Source: Paroedura picta | Taxonomy: Eukaryota > Chordata > Lepidosauria > Squamata > Gekkonidae | Length of the DNA stretch: 64,000 nt | Reading direction: 5' to 3' | Assembly (NCBI RefSeq): GCF_049243985.1 | Contig: NC_135372.1 | Location: forward strand, 95,099,318 to 95,163,317 | In this document: positions 1-11,960 of the stretch, piece after piece | Layout of the letters: every line of letters begins with the position of its first letter | Position numbering within the stretch: the stretch's first letter is position 1 | Notes under the pieces: generated by a model | The model's database searches: none | What the model saw: the letters and a program-made list of their open reading frames with translations, nothing else | What the model was told of the DNA's origin: nothing | Made by a program: the position numbers and the translations under genes

Positions 1-496
1 CCATTGAAACAAGAAAGTGTTCTGCACGTGGTTAGGGTAGTTCAGAAGGGGGGGATGAGCCAAGCCTCTTTCTTTTCTTGAAGGGGGGGGAGAGAGGAGT
101 CAAGCAGGGAGCCTCTTTCTTTTCTTGGAGGGGGGGGGAGAGGATCGAAGAAGGCAGAGGAGGGAGAAAAAATCCAAGACTGACAGAAGTTGAGAGAAAT
201 TAGGGGCTTCTCCTTTAAGGCAAGCTTGTCACATGGCCACCTTTGGCCAATCAGGGCGTCTCTACCATGGAGGTTCAAAACAGCCTGCTTTCTCAATCCG
301 AATCTTGAAATATTGATCATTAAAAGCACTCTAAGATATCACACAATAAAGGTAAGGTCACTCCAGATCAACCCTTCTTGCTGCAGAAGGAAAATTTAAA
401 TCGCCCAAAATCAAAACGGAAATCGCATTCTGTGTAGACGGAAAGGACTGAATCTACCTGGGATTGGAATAAAAGCTCTGTGCAGTTTACACCCTG
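1..496 (-). repeat. R1 interspersed repeat, copy A (runs off the window start)
   Basis: This stretch is the reverse complement of sequence seen again at 44438-45045 and 55027-55587. Shared landmarks, read on the minus strand, are a start like GGGTGTAAACTGCAC, a TTTATTCCAA block, a CTTCTGCAGCAAGAAGG block, and a pyrimidine-rich part containing CAAGAAAAGAAAG. The window begins inside the element. I do not recognise the family, and no coding capacity is visible. Confidence 0.75.
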
Positions 497-2072
497 CTGT
501 TCCAATGATCACACTTGTCCTCAGCCCTGATTCCTTAGCAGTCCAGATCTTATGGAGGTGTAGCCAGGGCTGCTGCTATCCCTACACTCAGAGCTAGGAC
601 TGGGACTTCGTCAGAAACCTGTGTGTTTGCTTTGTTGCCAAGCCAGATGGCTGTAATGCTGTATGCATTTTTAGTGGATGCTTATTTGAAGAGATTAATT
701 TTTTATGTAGAGTACACTGTGGTACCAAGGGACATGTCCTCTGCAGTTATTATATCATTAAGGCATGTACTGGTGGAGATTGCTGAACAAGAGTCTGCAA
801 AACAGTGCGGGGTTGTGGCCTTAGCAAGGTCTCTAGGGCAGCCGATTGGGCAGATTACTATAACTGGAGAGGCTGCAAAGCACCAGAGGCAATTACTCAG
901 CCACTTGTCAGAAGCTCAGTGCTGCACTAGGAGATCAGGCCTTTTTGGGGGTTTTTGCTTCTGATTAAAAGCATACTAATAAGCACTAATTGTGAGCACA
1001 GAGATATTCTTATCCTTCGCCATCAGCAGCCCCTCTTAGTCAGGGGAGGTAGTTGGCCCTTTGAGTGGCTCTTGTGGGAGGCGCCTCAAATCATACTTTG
1101 CATTCTGTGGGTGTGCCACATTTACTATTTTCCCAGTGTATTCTTGCTACATGTGCCACAAAAAATATTACTTTGGCCTTTAGCCAGATTTAACTCCTCC
1201 TCTTTTCTGATTTTTGCTCATACATAGGGTTGGATCTTGTGGCACATGACCAGAAGCATGTTCTTCGTGCAGTTTGGCTTGCACAAGCAGTTGCACAATG
1301 GCTGTGTCAGGATCAGTCCCTGCTCTCTGCCATGCTTGAGTTATCAGTGAACCTAAGGGATTCCATCTCGGAGTGCTGTGCCTTTACAGAAATGTTCCCG
1401 TGTAACCAGAATGCTTATGCCTGTAGTTTTCCTTTGATTCCCCCCTTCTTTGACCCTTGCATTTTCACACTGCATAGTCTCTCCGCTGTGAAACAATGTT
1501 GCCCAGTTCCTGTAAACATCTTATCTGCTAGCCCGAGGCACCGGTCTGACCAAGGCCGTGCTAACTTCAACACCTTGGCAGGAAGCCTGGGATGGCACCT
1601 GGATGAGGGGTTCCCCCCTCCCTTGGGAACGCTTGGGTTTCAGCAGGAGAGTTGTATTGATAACTGCTTGCTGTCCTGATATCGAACAGTCTTGACTTCG
1701 AATGTTATAGTGTCCAGAGCTACTTCCAATTAAAGCTTTCTTTCTATAGAAGTTTGTTTGTGAGTTTGTCTGCGCTTGACAGCCTGTAGTGACAAATAGC
1801 ACTTTAGCATAACTATAAGGAAATAACATGCATATCGAGCAACAAGACATACAACAGATGGTCCACATGATTTTATTTAATGTGGTTCTGAAATGGTACC
1901 AGAAGAAATACCTTGTGCTATGTCTTGTGCATGTCGAACCAAGAGTGAGGATACAATCGCTTAGCACAAGCACACTTATCGGTAACTGTGTATGGGAAGT
2001 ATATGACGTTTTTATGAAATGGAGTCACCCGCCCTGAGCAGTACTGGAAAGGCAGATTAAACATACAATTGC

Positions 2073-2073
<1 letters not shown>
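497..2073. other. intergenic stretch, nothing recognised
   Basis: Short open frames exist on both strands, but none resembles a known protein and none has convincing splice context. The part at about 1511-1780 looks loosely like a long terminal repeat, but I could not confirm this. Confidence 0.5.

Positions 2074-2124
<51 letters not shown>
2074..2124. repeat. (TTA)n microsatellite
   Basis: About sixteen uninterrupted TTA/ATT units form a simple trinucleotide repeat. Confidence 0.97.
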
Positions 2125-4430
2125 GTGAAATTATGCAGGCTGAACAACTGTAAACTGATAAGATGCCCAAAAGTACACCTTGCTCCCAGCAAGACTTATT
2201 TCAGCCCTTTAAATAGATTTAGCGACAGATTTAGCATGCAGTTCCCTAAAGCCCTCATAAATTTCATTCCCTCCTGAACTGATGGTGAAATTTATTTCTA
2301 AGGCTTTCATTTGAACAATCCTGGGATGTTTGTTTATTAATAATAGCTAAATCCCGCCCAGGAAATCTCACACAGAATGGGCTTTGAGGGAAGGGGGAGG
2401 GGATGACCCAAAGCTGCCCTTCTGCCTGGTTTACGTAATCCTGCTTTCCTAGACTTCTTAAGCTGATCTTCTTGTCCCCGTGTGACCCAACAAAGCCTCC
2501 ACATTTTGTCGGACTTCTAATTTTAGTTATATTGCAGAAGACCCACAATTTGGGTAATAAATGTTTGTTTTTAAAACTCCGAGAGAGAAGATATCAACGA
2601 AAAGGACAGATGGACAAATCATACTCCAACACAACATTAGATGTAATTAAATCCATTAATTTTAATGGCCTAGGGCATAGTGAACTTTGGAATGTTGCCT
2701 GGGCAGTGAGTCAGGATGCTAAATTGCTTCTAACAGGTGCCACTTTTGAACAAGCTGGCAGCTCTGGGCACTGCCACATCCAGTGAATAGTGGATGACTT
2801 ATAGAAGAACATGGAGTCTCTCTCTGTTCACTTTCCCCGCCAGGGCTAACTGGGTTGTCTGATGTAGACCAATCCTTTTCATATACATTTGCAAGAAGTT
2901 TGTGTTTCCTACTGAATATACACCTCATAGACCATTTACGCACTAGGAACTTCACTGCCCCAGATCCCATGCAGGAGCACAAATTGGGAGTGGGTGAGGC
3001 ACACCGGGCCAAACGCTTTCCTGTGTGGGTGCAGGAAGAGGGGGGGCAACCTGCCATAACTAAAATTCCAGCCTGCAGCCTGGCATGAAACCTTCAGTGC
3101 ATAAATGATCATAGGAAGTCTCAGCTGATGTGATCGAGCCATAGTTATATATCATCAGATCACCTGCAGAGTGGATTACTGCAGTGTGCTGCCAAGAAGA
3201 CCATCCTGAAGTACTAAGATTGCTGACTGGTACAGCGATAAAGAGGTCTTACTCTGCCAGGCCCAGAAGAATTCTGCTGGCTTCCCAGTTGTTTCTGGCC
3301 ATAATTCCACAGTGTGGGCCATCTTCTTGGAAGGCACAAATGATCTAGAACCATGGGATGTATGTACTCTGGATGTATTTTTTCCATTAATTAAAATCTT
3401 CTGGAGAGGCCCTTCTCTATATGCCCCATCATCAGATGCAAGGGGGTACATGTGACCAAAGTACAATAGTCTCAGTTTAGTCATTTGAGCTTCTAGGGAG
3501 TGTTCAGGTTTTTTGACGGTCCACAGTATCCATAAAACTCTCCTCTGACATCCCATTTTAAATGAATCATTTATGAATGTATTACAGTAGGGATGCTCAA
3601 ATGCCTACCCATGATCTGTTCACCGGCCATGAGCAGGAAGTCAATGTTTCATTAATCCATTTAGCTGAACACAAGCAGTGCAAGCCTAACTAATGGACTA
3701 CTTATCACATACTCAAACAGTACAGTGCATGTTTCAGTCATGCATGTTCTCACACAACATGGCCAGTCTTTGCTGCATGTCCCTCAACAGTCAATCATGT
3801 CAAAATAATAAGCAAATCATTCAGTTGGCAAGTGATTATAAACAAACACTTTTTAAAAAGTTGCACCATTGATTGTTTAAGTTTGTGTTACTCAAGACTG
3901 GCTATCACACCTACATTTTCACATAACCTTATGGAAGACATCGTTCCCCTCCCACTTAATTTAACTACTTGACCATCCATGACCCTGGGGGGATAACTCA
4001 GTTCACCTACTGGAAGCATAAGCTAAAGCTTCCACAAGGCAAGGCAACTCTACCAGCCCAGCTAGTGTACAGCTGCAGATCTGTTCTATAGCTCTTTTGC
4101 TTTGGAGAGCAGTGAAGCAGAGCGATCAGAGGCTCAACACATGAGTGATCATGGCTGTCAGGCACAATGTGTGCCTGCCGATGTCGGCTCACCACAAACA
4201 TCATGGCATCCCTAATTACAACTCCACTTTCCTTTCACTCAGGATGGATGAGGACTTGCATTCCCAATTCTCTCTCTCAAAACATGGCTGTGAATGTTTT
4301 ACTTGATTCCAGAAAATATTTATGGCCTCCCTGCCACAGGAAATGTCACACAATCATATAAAATCCACAGCAGAAATGGAGAGCTTCATGAAATCCCCAC
4401 CCCCACCCCCTCCTGGATGGCTAGGAGGAT
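2125..4430. other. intergenic stretch, nothing recognised
   Basis: AT-rich unique-looking sequence. The short open frames on both strands do not resemble known proteins, and no structured RNA is evident. Confidence 0.5.
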
Positions 4431-4444
4431 AAGAATAATAAATA

Positions 4445-4720
4445 GGTAAAGGTAAAGATATCCCCTGTGCAAGCACCAGGTCATGTCTGACCCTTGGGGT
4501 GATGCCCTCTAGCGTTTTCATGGCATACTCAGTACGGGGTGGTTTGCCAGTGCCTTCCCCAGTCATTACCGTTTACCCCCCAGCAAGCTGGGTACTCATT
4601 TTACCAACCTCGGAAGGATGGAAGGCTGAGTCAACCTTGAGCCGGCTGCTGGGATTGAACTCCCAACCTCATGGGCAGAACTTCAGACTGCATTTCTGCT
4701 GCCTAACTACTCTGCACCAG
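4445..4720 (-). repeat. Sauria-type SINE, tRNA head with Bov-B-like tail
   Basis: On the minus strand the element has a degenerate tRNA-like head, a body ending near a GGGTCAGACATGAC motif, and a tail made of ACCTTT units. Exact 14-bp target duplications, AAGAATAATAAATA, flank it at 4431-4444 and 4721-4734. The tail type and squamate context match the Sauria SINE family, which is moved by Bov-B LINE enzymes. A second copy lies at 56642-56923. Confidence 0.88.
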
Positions 4721-4734
4721 AAGAATAATAAATA

Positions 4735-6600
4735 CCATTGCTCAAATTGGCAGCAAATTATCTGCACTTTATGTCAGGGGCAATGTACAGCTTTTGCTAC
4801 AGGGAACATAGACTGCTTGCCACACCTCAAGCAAATGAGACCCTCAGAATTGGGTCCAGACTGTTTCAGAAGGAAAGACCTTCTGGCCAATATATAAGCT
4901 CTTTTCTAAAGCCAACATGGATTTCTGGATCTGATGAACCTATCTCCATTTGCCCTGAACTTACATACAACGGTCTCGAGTCCTTTAATGAACAGCTACT
5001 GCACCCACTGTTCCTTGTATAATAAGGAAGGCAAAAGGGCATTAGAACAGCAGCTTTGGTGGGAAAGGCTGATAGAATCAGAGAAAAATAATTGGAGTGG
5101 GTGCCGCTGACAGGAGGTTATGTGATGAGCCAGAATCATAACTTGCTATTACTCTCACAACTTCCTAGCACCAGAATAAAATTCTGTTACATGTTTAGAT
5201 TCATTAATTTTCTGTCAGGCAAAGACACACAGCTGATGGGATCAGAGACAGGTTAGTCTCTTTCCTTTTGCACCAGGGCTGTCCTTTGCAATACCTGGCC
5301 CTTTGCAATGGCAAAAACTTACACATACTCAATGTCACATGTGTCTCAGAGCACACTTTATCATTTGGCAGGCATCATATGTCTGCTTCAGAGCCCTGAG
5401 TGTTCAAAGTAATTCCCATGTCATATACAAGGTTGCCTAAGCCATATGTTTAATCAGGTGGTAGCTTAACTGTTCCATATAATATTTCTGGTAAGGCCTA
5501 GGAGGAGCTGATCTCATGGCTTAAGTGCCACTCAGTGCTTAACACCCACTCAGGGTGGTTATCCCGCCTGAGTGCCTCCTCCTTCAACTGGCTGGCTTGT
5601 CTGTTCAGCGGCCAGCCAGTCGCCTTGTCTCCCATCCCTGACCACCCCCTCCTCCTTTCACTTCCCTCTGAGGCTCGGAGGCTGCAGATCCCTGCAGCGT
5701 AAGAGCTGCCCCTGTTGGTGAGTTCCCTGCCTGGGGCCCTCCAGCCTGCAGCTTTTCCAAGTCCTGGGAGGAAGGAGAGGTCATCCACAGAGTTCTTCTA
5801 CCACCACCCTTGATCTAGCACTTGTAGTCTTCAATGCAATGGGATTTTCCCCTAGTCCATGAATATTTGCCTGCTAATGGAACTAAAATATTAAAACCAC
5901 ATTCTTTGCCATGCATTGACCCACGGTGCATAGCAGGAGGGCTAGTGAGTGTTTGTTTCTTGCTTTTGCATAGGCTGAATACTGATGTAGAACAGCCCCT
6001 GGAGAGTAGCAAATTTCCCCAGGTTCCATAGTGGTGTTTTTCTTTCAGCTCAGTTTTCATCGGGACAGGTATATTGATTGCAAAATTCTAGACAAGCAGA
6101 ATATTGATGAATATTCTAAGACATCACCGCAGAAGAGACCCTTTTCTGTCAAGTGAGGAACAATTTGCTAGGGTAGCTGGTAGGCTTATTGAAAGCATGT
6201 AACAAACTTAATGATAACAGGTTTAGAATTCTTATCCTTTTATGTAGGAGGATGAATACATCATTAAAGTGGGAAACTTCTGGTGCATTCAAGTCTGTAT
6301 TAATTACAAGCAACGGTAAGAAAACCTGCCACCTATCACTCTTTCCTGGAAATTAGAGACAGATAATAGCTTTTAAGCATTCTGAAGATGCTCTGATAGA
6401 GCCATTGTTTCCTGCGCTTTTGTCCCATTGTCATCGCAACTCAAGCATATTTTACAAGTTTTGGAAGCCCTACAAAAACCTGGAAAAATGTACACGGAGA
6501 TGGCTGAGAAATACACATGCACACCATGGGCAATGGTACTTCCTGTCACTTTTCTCTTGTTTACCTGAAAAAAATTAGTTTCTCTTTCTCTAATACACAT
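4735..6600. other. intergenic stretch with a GC-richer block
   Basis: No gene is recognised. A GC-richer block at about 5495-5815, with motifs such as GGCCAGCCAGTCGCC, may be a degraded interspersed repeat. The rest appears unique. Confidence 0.4.
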
Positions 6601-6690
6601 ACATAGAATCACAGAATTAAGAAATTAAAAAGCTTAAAGACCATCCAGTCCAACCCCACCACCATGCAGGATGAAAGCTCATGCCTTGAG
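6601..6690 (-). mobile_element. CR1 LINE 3' tail, old fragment
   Basis: Read on the minus strand, this contains GGTTGGACTGGATGG followed by CTGTGATTCTATG, the typical CR1 3' end. It is severely 5' truncated and diverged from the young CR1 that starts just to its right on the other strand. Confidence 0.75.
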
Positions 6691-6973
6691 TATGTTATAG
6701 ACTGTTTCATGGAGCTCAGACAACTGAGAGCACGTGGAGAGAGCTACTGGGGAGAGTTACTGCTGACCAGGTGAGGCTATTGTTCTGCCTGGGTGCGGTG
6801 ATTGCTGGTTAATTGTTGGGAGGATTAAAAAGGGCTGCTCCTCACCAGAGACGTGAGCCTTTGGCGAGAGACAAAGGGCTCTTGGCCTGTGGCTCTTAGC
6901 CTGGGGTTCTTGGCCGAGCAATTAGAATCAGTAGATTATATTTCCCTAGTACTTCCACTTCCTAGACATTACA

Positions 6974-7946
6974 ATGGACCTCCAGGACACTCATCTCATC
7001 ATCTGCAGTGAGTGTGACATGATTGCCTTCCTCCCAGAAGACAAGATGGACTACAGCTGCCCCAAGTGTAAGCTGGTAAGACATTTGGAGGAAAAGATTA
7101 GGGGACTAGAAAACAGAATTATTACTCTGACCCAAAGTAAGAAAGGGGAGGAGTTCATAGTCCAGAGCTTTGCAACTTGGAATAAAGAGAATACAACCAG
7201 TCCTGAGGAGGATAAGGAGATTGACCACAATAGGGAGCCTCTGCAGGCAGTTTGGAAAAAGACTGAATGGCGAAGGGCGAGACAGTTCTCAGGGCCTTTG
7301 GAGCTCCAGAATAGATTTCAGGCCCTTGCAGAGGAGGTGCAAGGGTCAACAAGGGAAGAGGTCCCAAAACAAACTCTAAGACAAAGGGAAGAGGCCACGG
7401 GGACAGAAGGAAATGGAGTTGAGAAGAAAAAAAAAAAGGAGAGTACTAGTAATTGGAGACTCCCTGCTAAGAGGAATGGATCGCCATGTGGCTGGGCCTG
7501 ACCCCCTAACCCGAGAGGTGTGTTGCTTGCCATGGGCGAAAATTAAAGATGTTTCAGAAAGGCTGCCCAAACTCCTCAAATCTACGGATCGCTACCCATT
7601 TGTGATGGTCCATGTGGGAACGAATGACATGTCCCTGAATACCATCGCTCCTATTAAAAAAGACTATCAAGATCTGGGGAGGAAGCTCAAGCAAATGGGA
7701 GCACAAGTGGTATTCTCTTCAATCTTGCCTGTCAAGGGAAGAGGAATGCGTCGGGAGAGGAAGATAATGGAGGTGAACCACTGGCTGCGTAGTTGGTGCC
7801 GGCAGGAGAGATTTGGTTTCTGGGACCATGGGATAGGCTTTCTTGAGGAAGGCCTACTAGCACCTGATGGACTGCACTTATCGAAACTGGGGAAGAATGT
7901 GTTTGGCAGGAACCTGGGGAGATTCATCAGGAGAGCTTTAAACTAA
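6974..7946 (+). pseudogene. CR1 ORF1: zinc-finger, coiled-coil, SGNH hydrolase protein (frameshifted)
   Basis: The N-terminus (MDLQDTHLIICSECDM) has paired cysteines, CSEC and CPKC, like the zinc-finger of CR1 ORF1 proteins. A short predicted coiled coil follows, around LEEKIRGLENRI. The C-terminal half is an SGNH/GDSL-type hydrolase: block I VIGDSLLRG near 7452, block III HVGTNDM near 7613, and block V PDGLHLS near 7864. In CR1 this protein is thought to bind RNA and possibly membranes or lipid esters. The halves lie in different frames. The change falls in a run of eleven A residues (7427-7437), which fits a single-base slip. The start at 6974 follows the leader directly and gives the expected cysteine-rich N-terminus. 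Confidence 0.88.
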
Positions 7947-7984
7947 AGCCACTAGGGGAAGGAGACGATCAACATAGGGAGTGT

Positions 7985-10750
7985 ATGGAACGAAAACGAT
8001 TGGAGGCAGCCCAACCGGCAAGGCCAGCTCATAGGGAACCAAAAGTAAAAGGATTCAGATGTCTTTATACTAACGCCCGAAGCATGGGCAATAAAAAGGA
8101 AGAGCTGGAACTTCTCATGCTGATGGAAAGGTATGATCTAGTAGGCATCACAGACACTTGGTGGAATGATTCTCATGACTGGAATGTAATGGTGGATGGA
8201 TATGAACTGTTCAGAAAAACAGAATAGATCGAAGAGGTGGAGGAGTGGCACTGTATGTGAGGAAAGGGCTTACCTGTCAGGAAATTCTTGTGAAGGAAAG
8301 CATATCTACAGTGGAAAGCATCTGGGTGAAAATAAGCGAGGGGAAAACAAACAGTGTGGTGGTTGGTGTCTGCTACCGACCGCCTGACCAACGAGAGGAT
8401 GTGGATGCTGCACTTTGTGAGCAGCTTGAGAAAATATCCAAGCGGCAGGACCTTGTCATCATGGGTGACTTCAATTTCACAGGTGTGTGCTGGGAAACAA
8501 ACTCTGCGAAGCGTCCTCAGTCATGCAAGTTTCTGACCTGCCTGGCTGACAATTTCATTTATCAAATGGTAGATGAACCCACAAGAGGTTCAGCCATACT
8601 GGACTTAATACTGACCAACAGGCAAGAGTTGGTGGATGAAGTGAAGGAGGTGGGGACCCTAGGGGGAAGTGACCATGTCCTCATAGAATTCCTTTTGAGA
8701 TGGGGAGCCAAGGAAGCTTGTAGCCAGACGCGGATGTTGGATTTTCGTAGGGCAAACTTTCATAAACTCAGAGACATGATGAGTGTCATACCATGGACAA
8801 GAATGCTGGAAGGGAAGGGAGCATGTGAAGGGTGGGTGCTACTCAAAGAAGAGCTATTGCATGCTCAATCAATTACTATCCCAGAAAGACGAAAACACTG
8901 CAGGAGCTCTAAGAAGCCTATTTGGATGAACAGAGAACTTCAAGAGGAACTAAGAAAGAAAAGTAAAATGTTCAGGAAATGGAGGGAAGGACAGAGCTCT
9001 AAAGAAGAGTACCTACAGGTTACTAGGCACTGTAGATCAATCATCAAAAAGGCCAAAGCTGAGAGTGAGCTAAGATTGGCCAGGGAAGCCCATTGTAACA
9101 AGAAAAGATTTTTCAGTTATGTGAGGAGCAAACGTAAAGGAGGCAATAGGCCCACTGTTGGGTGCGGATGGACAAACTCTAACAAAAGATGCAGAGAAAG
9201 CAGAAAGGCTTAGTGCCTATTTTACATCTGTTTTTTCCCACAGGTCAAAGTGTTTAGGCACATCTAGAGATGGCTGTAACCAAAGGATAGTGTCTGGGTG
9301 GCAGGTTAACATGGATAGAGAGGTTGTCGAGAGGCATTTAGCTGCACTGGATGAGTTCAAATCCCCTGGTCCGGATGAAATGCACCCGAGAGTACTCAAA
9401 GAACTTTCCAGAGAACTTGCACAGCCCTTGTCCATAATCTTCGGAACCACTTTAAGGACTGGAGATGTCCCGGAGGACTGGAAAAGAGCAAACGTTATTC
9501 CGATCTTCAAAAAGGGGAGGAAGGATGACCCAGGAAACTACAGACCAGTGAGTCTGACCTCTGTTGTGGGGAAGATAATGGAGCAGATATTAAAGGGAGC
9601 GATCTGCAAACATCTGGAGGACAATTTGGTGATCCAAGGAAGTCAGCATGGATTTGTCTCCAACAGGTCCTGCCAGACCAACCTAGTTTCCTTTTTTGAC
9701 CAAGTAACAGGTTTGCTGGATCGGGGAAATTCGGTTGATGTCATTTACTTGGATTTTAGTAAAGCTTTTGACAAGGTTCCCCATGATGTTCTGATGGATA
9801 AGTTGAAGGACTGCAATCTGGATTTTCAGATAGTTAGGTGGATAGGGAATTGGTTAGAGAACCGCACTCAAAGAGTTGTCGTTAATGGTGTTTCATCAGA
9901 CTGGAGAGAGGTGAGTAGCGGGGTACCTCAGGGCTCGGTGCTCGGCCCGGTACTTTTTAACGTATTTATTAATTATCTAGATGAGGGGGTGGAGGGACTA
10001 CTCATCAAGTTTGCAGATGACACCAAATTGGGAGTACTGGCAAATACTCCGTAAGATACAGAGTTCAACGAGATCTGAACACAATGGAAAAATGGGCAAA
10101 TGAGAACAAGATGCCTACTGGATGGGGGATACGCTTCTAGGTAGCACTGTGTGTGAACGAGACCTTGGGGTACTTGTGGATTGTAAACTAAACATGAGCA
10201 GGCAGTGTGATGCAGCGGTAAAAAAGGCAAATGCCATTTTGGGCTGTATCAACAGAGGCATCACATCAAAATCACAAGATGTCATAGTCCCATTGTATAC
10301 GGCACTGTTCAGACCACACCTGGAGTACTGTGTGCAGTTCTGGAGGCCTCACTTCAAGAAGGACGTCGATAAAATTGAAAGGGTACAGAGGAGAGCGACG
10401 AAGATGATCTGGGGCCAAGGGACCAAGCCCTATGAAGATAGGTTGAGGGACTTGGGAATGTTCAGCCTGGAGAAAAGGAGGTTGAGAGGGGACATGATAG
10501 CCCTCTTTAAGTATTTGAAAGGTTGTCACTTGGAGGAGGGCAGGATGCTGTTTCTGCTGGCTGCAGAGGAGAGGACACGCAGTAATGGGTTTAAACTTCA
10601 AGTACAACGTTATAGGCTAGATATCAGGAAAAAGTTTTTCACAGTCAGAGTAGTTCAGCAGTGGAATAGGCTGCCTAAGGAGGTGGTAAGCTCCCCCTCA
10701 CTGGAAGTCTTCAAGCAAAGGTTGGATACACACTTTTCTTGGATGCTTTA
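7985..10750 (+). pseudogene. CR1 ORF2: apurinic endonuclease and reverse transcriptase (broken)
   Basis: The endonuclease domain shows CLYTNARSMGNK, LVGITDTWWND, VVVGVCYRPP, IMGDFNF and GGSDHVLIEF. The second motif usually reads TETWW, so a catalytic Glu is replaced by Asp here. The reverse transcriptase shows [24 protein letters not shown] and FADDTKL, so the catalytic aspartates are present. A C-terminal domain follows, ending near FSWML. In the family this protein nicks the target and primes reverse transcription there. Frame breaks fall near 8215, near 9165 (shared with the copy at 56626-59253), and near 10055 (a 4-base loss shared with the copy at 13824). About 58 bases are missing near 10112, with ATGC microhomology at the junction. 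Confidence 0.9.
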
Positions 10751-10854
10751 GGATGCTTAGGGCTAATCCTGTGTTGAGCAGGGGATTGGACTAGATGGCC
10801 TGTATGGCCCCTTCCAACTCTATGATTCTATGATTCTATGTACTGTTCTTATGT

Positions 10855-10936
10855 TCCATGTAAACTGCCTGGAGCCTCTGGGGAGGGCGGTATATAAATA
10901 TAATAAAAAATAAAAAAATAAAACAAACAAACAAAT
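10855..10936 (+). mobile_element. L2-type LINE 3' tail
   Basis: The sequence AACTGCCTGGAGCCTCTGGG, then GGGCGGTATATAAATA and an A-rich tail of TAAAAAA and AAACAAAC units, is the characteristic L2 3' end in reptiles. Only the terminal ~80 bp remain. Confidence 0.7.
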
Positions 10937-10939
10937 ACA

Positions 10940-11020
10940 TCTTTGTTGGTCTTAAAGGTGCTATTTGACTCAAGTTTTTGTTTTGCTACTTCAGATCAAC
11001 ACGGCGACCCACTTGAATCT
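10940..11020 (+). repeat. amniote interspersed repeat fragment
   Basis: It carries TTGTTGGTCTTAAAGGTGC and, further on, CAGATCAACACGGCGACCC, as also seen at about 31245-31330 and partly at 62070. It is a common amniote dispersed repeat whose class I cannot name with confidence. Confidence 0.55.
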
Positions 11021-11024
11021 AAAG

Positions 11025-11960
11025 CATCCCTAATAGATAAATGTCTAATCCCTGCTCAAACACGGAGGGAGAACCCACAACATTCCTGAGCAACCCACTT
11101 ATCACTAAAATGCCCTTCTTGCTAAAAATGTTTTTCTAACATCTTGCTGATCCCTCCCCATCCATAATTTAAACCCATTACAAGTCCCATCATCCACTAC
11201 CAACTGAAAGTGTCATTGTAGTTGTTGTTAGGTGCAAAGTCATGTCTGACCCATTGCAACCCCACGGACAATGATCCTCCAGGCCTTCCTGTCCTCTACC
11301 ATTCCCAGGAGTCCATTTAAGCTCACACCTGCTGCTTCAGTGACTCCATCCAGCCACCTCATTCTCTGTCGTCCCCTTCTTCTTTTGCCCTCGATCGCTC
11401 CCAGCATCAGGCTCTTCTCCAGGGAGTCCTTCCTTCTCATGAGCTGGCCAAAGTATTTGAGTTTCATCTTCAGGATCTGGCCTTCTAAGGAGCAGGCAGA
11501 GCTGATCTCCTCTAGCACCCTCCTCTAAATCCCTTCAAATACTTAAAAACAATAATCATACCCCCCCCCCCCCCGAAGTCTCTTCTCCAGGCTGAACATT
11601 CCCAATTCTCTGTAAGGCTTAGTCCCCAAACCTCCAATCCATCTTGTTGCTCTCCTCTGCACCCACTCTGCAGCTTTTATAAAAGGCCTCTAGCTTCTAT
11701 AAAAAGGCCTCTAGAACCTGACTCAAGGTTCCAAATGGGGTCAGACCATGCAGTATACATTGGTACCACCACCTCTTAGATCTAGATATTATGTATCTGT
11801 TGATAAACCTTAAAATAAAATTTGCACATTTTGCTGTTGCTTCACATTGGTTAATCGTGCTCAATTCAGTCCACCAAAACCCCAACATCTCACTGATACC
11901 TGCTACCACTAGAGGAGTATCCTCCCATCCAGTACATTTTTACTTCCCAGATGTAAAAGC
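11025..11960 (-). mobile_element. old CR1-type LINE, split by a Bov-B insertion
   Basis: On the minus strand, both flanks of the Bov-B piece at 11218-11520 align in order with the young CR1 3' region. The flanks include CCATTACAAGTCCCATCATC before the insertion, and CAAATACTTAAA, CTCCAGGCTGAACATTCCC and TTGCTCTCCTCTGCACCC after it (plus-strand spelling). It is much more diverged than the copies at 6691, 13824 and 56626, so it is older. A poly-C run at about 11562-11576 lies inside it. Confidence 0.7.
11218..11520 (-). mobile_element. Bov-B LINE 3' fragment nested in old CR1
   Basis: The minus strand encodes the C-terminus of Bov-B ORF2: LKYFGQLMRRKDSLEKSLML, EGKRRRGRQRMRWLDGVTE and DRKAWRIIVRGVAMGQT, ending in a stop near 11240. 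The short 3' UTR contains GGGTCAGACATGACTTTGCA and ends in AACAACAAC. It matches the well-known Bov-B C-terminus shared by squamates and ruminants. The fragment is 5' truncated and inserted into an older CR1. Confidence 0.88.

Larger units (their letters stand above)
6691..10845 (+). mobile_element. CR1 LINE, nearly full length
   Basis: The element has an untranslated leader (about 6691-6973), ORF1 (6974-7946), ORF2 (7985-10750), a short 3' UTR and a tail of ATTCTATG repeats ending near 10845. Gene order, encoded domains and tail are diagnostic of CR1. A full element of this family is a little over 4 kb, so this one is close to complete. It is not intact: ORF1 has one frameshift, ORF2 has three or more frame breaks, and about 58 bases are missing relative to the other copies. 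It should be immobile on its own. The 5' boundary is uncertain because the leader has no clear mark against the older CR1 tail upstream. Confidence 0.93.

Noticed and set aside
623-1679. Two plus-strand open frames of 113 and 149 codons
   Set aside because: No similarity to known families, no shared frame, and no splice or promoter context.
1511-1780. Possible solo long terminal repeat (TG start, CA end, polyadenylation-like ATTAAAGC)
   Set aside because: No matching flanking duplication, no partner copy and no adjacent retroviral coding sequence were found. The TG and CA ends are weak evidence on their own.
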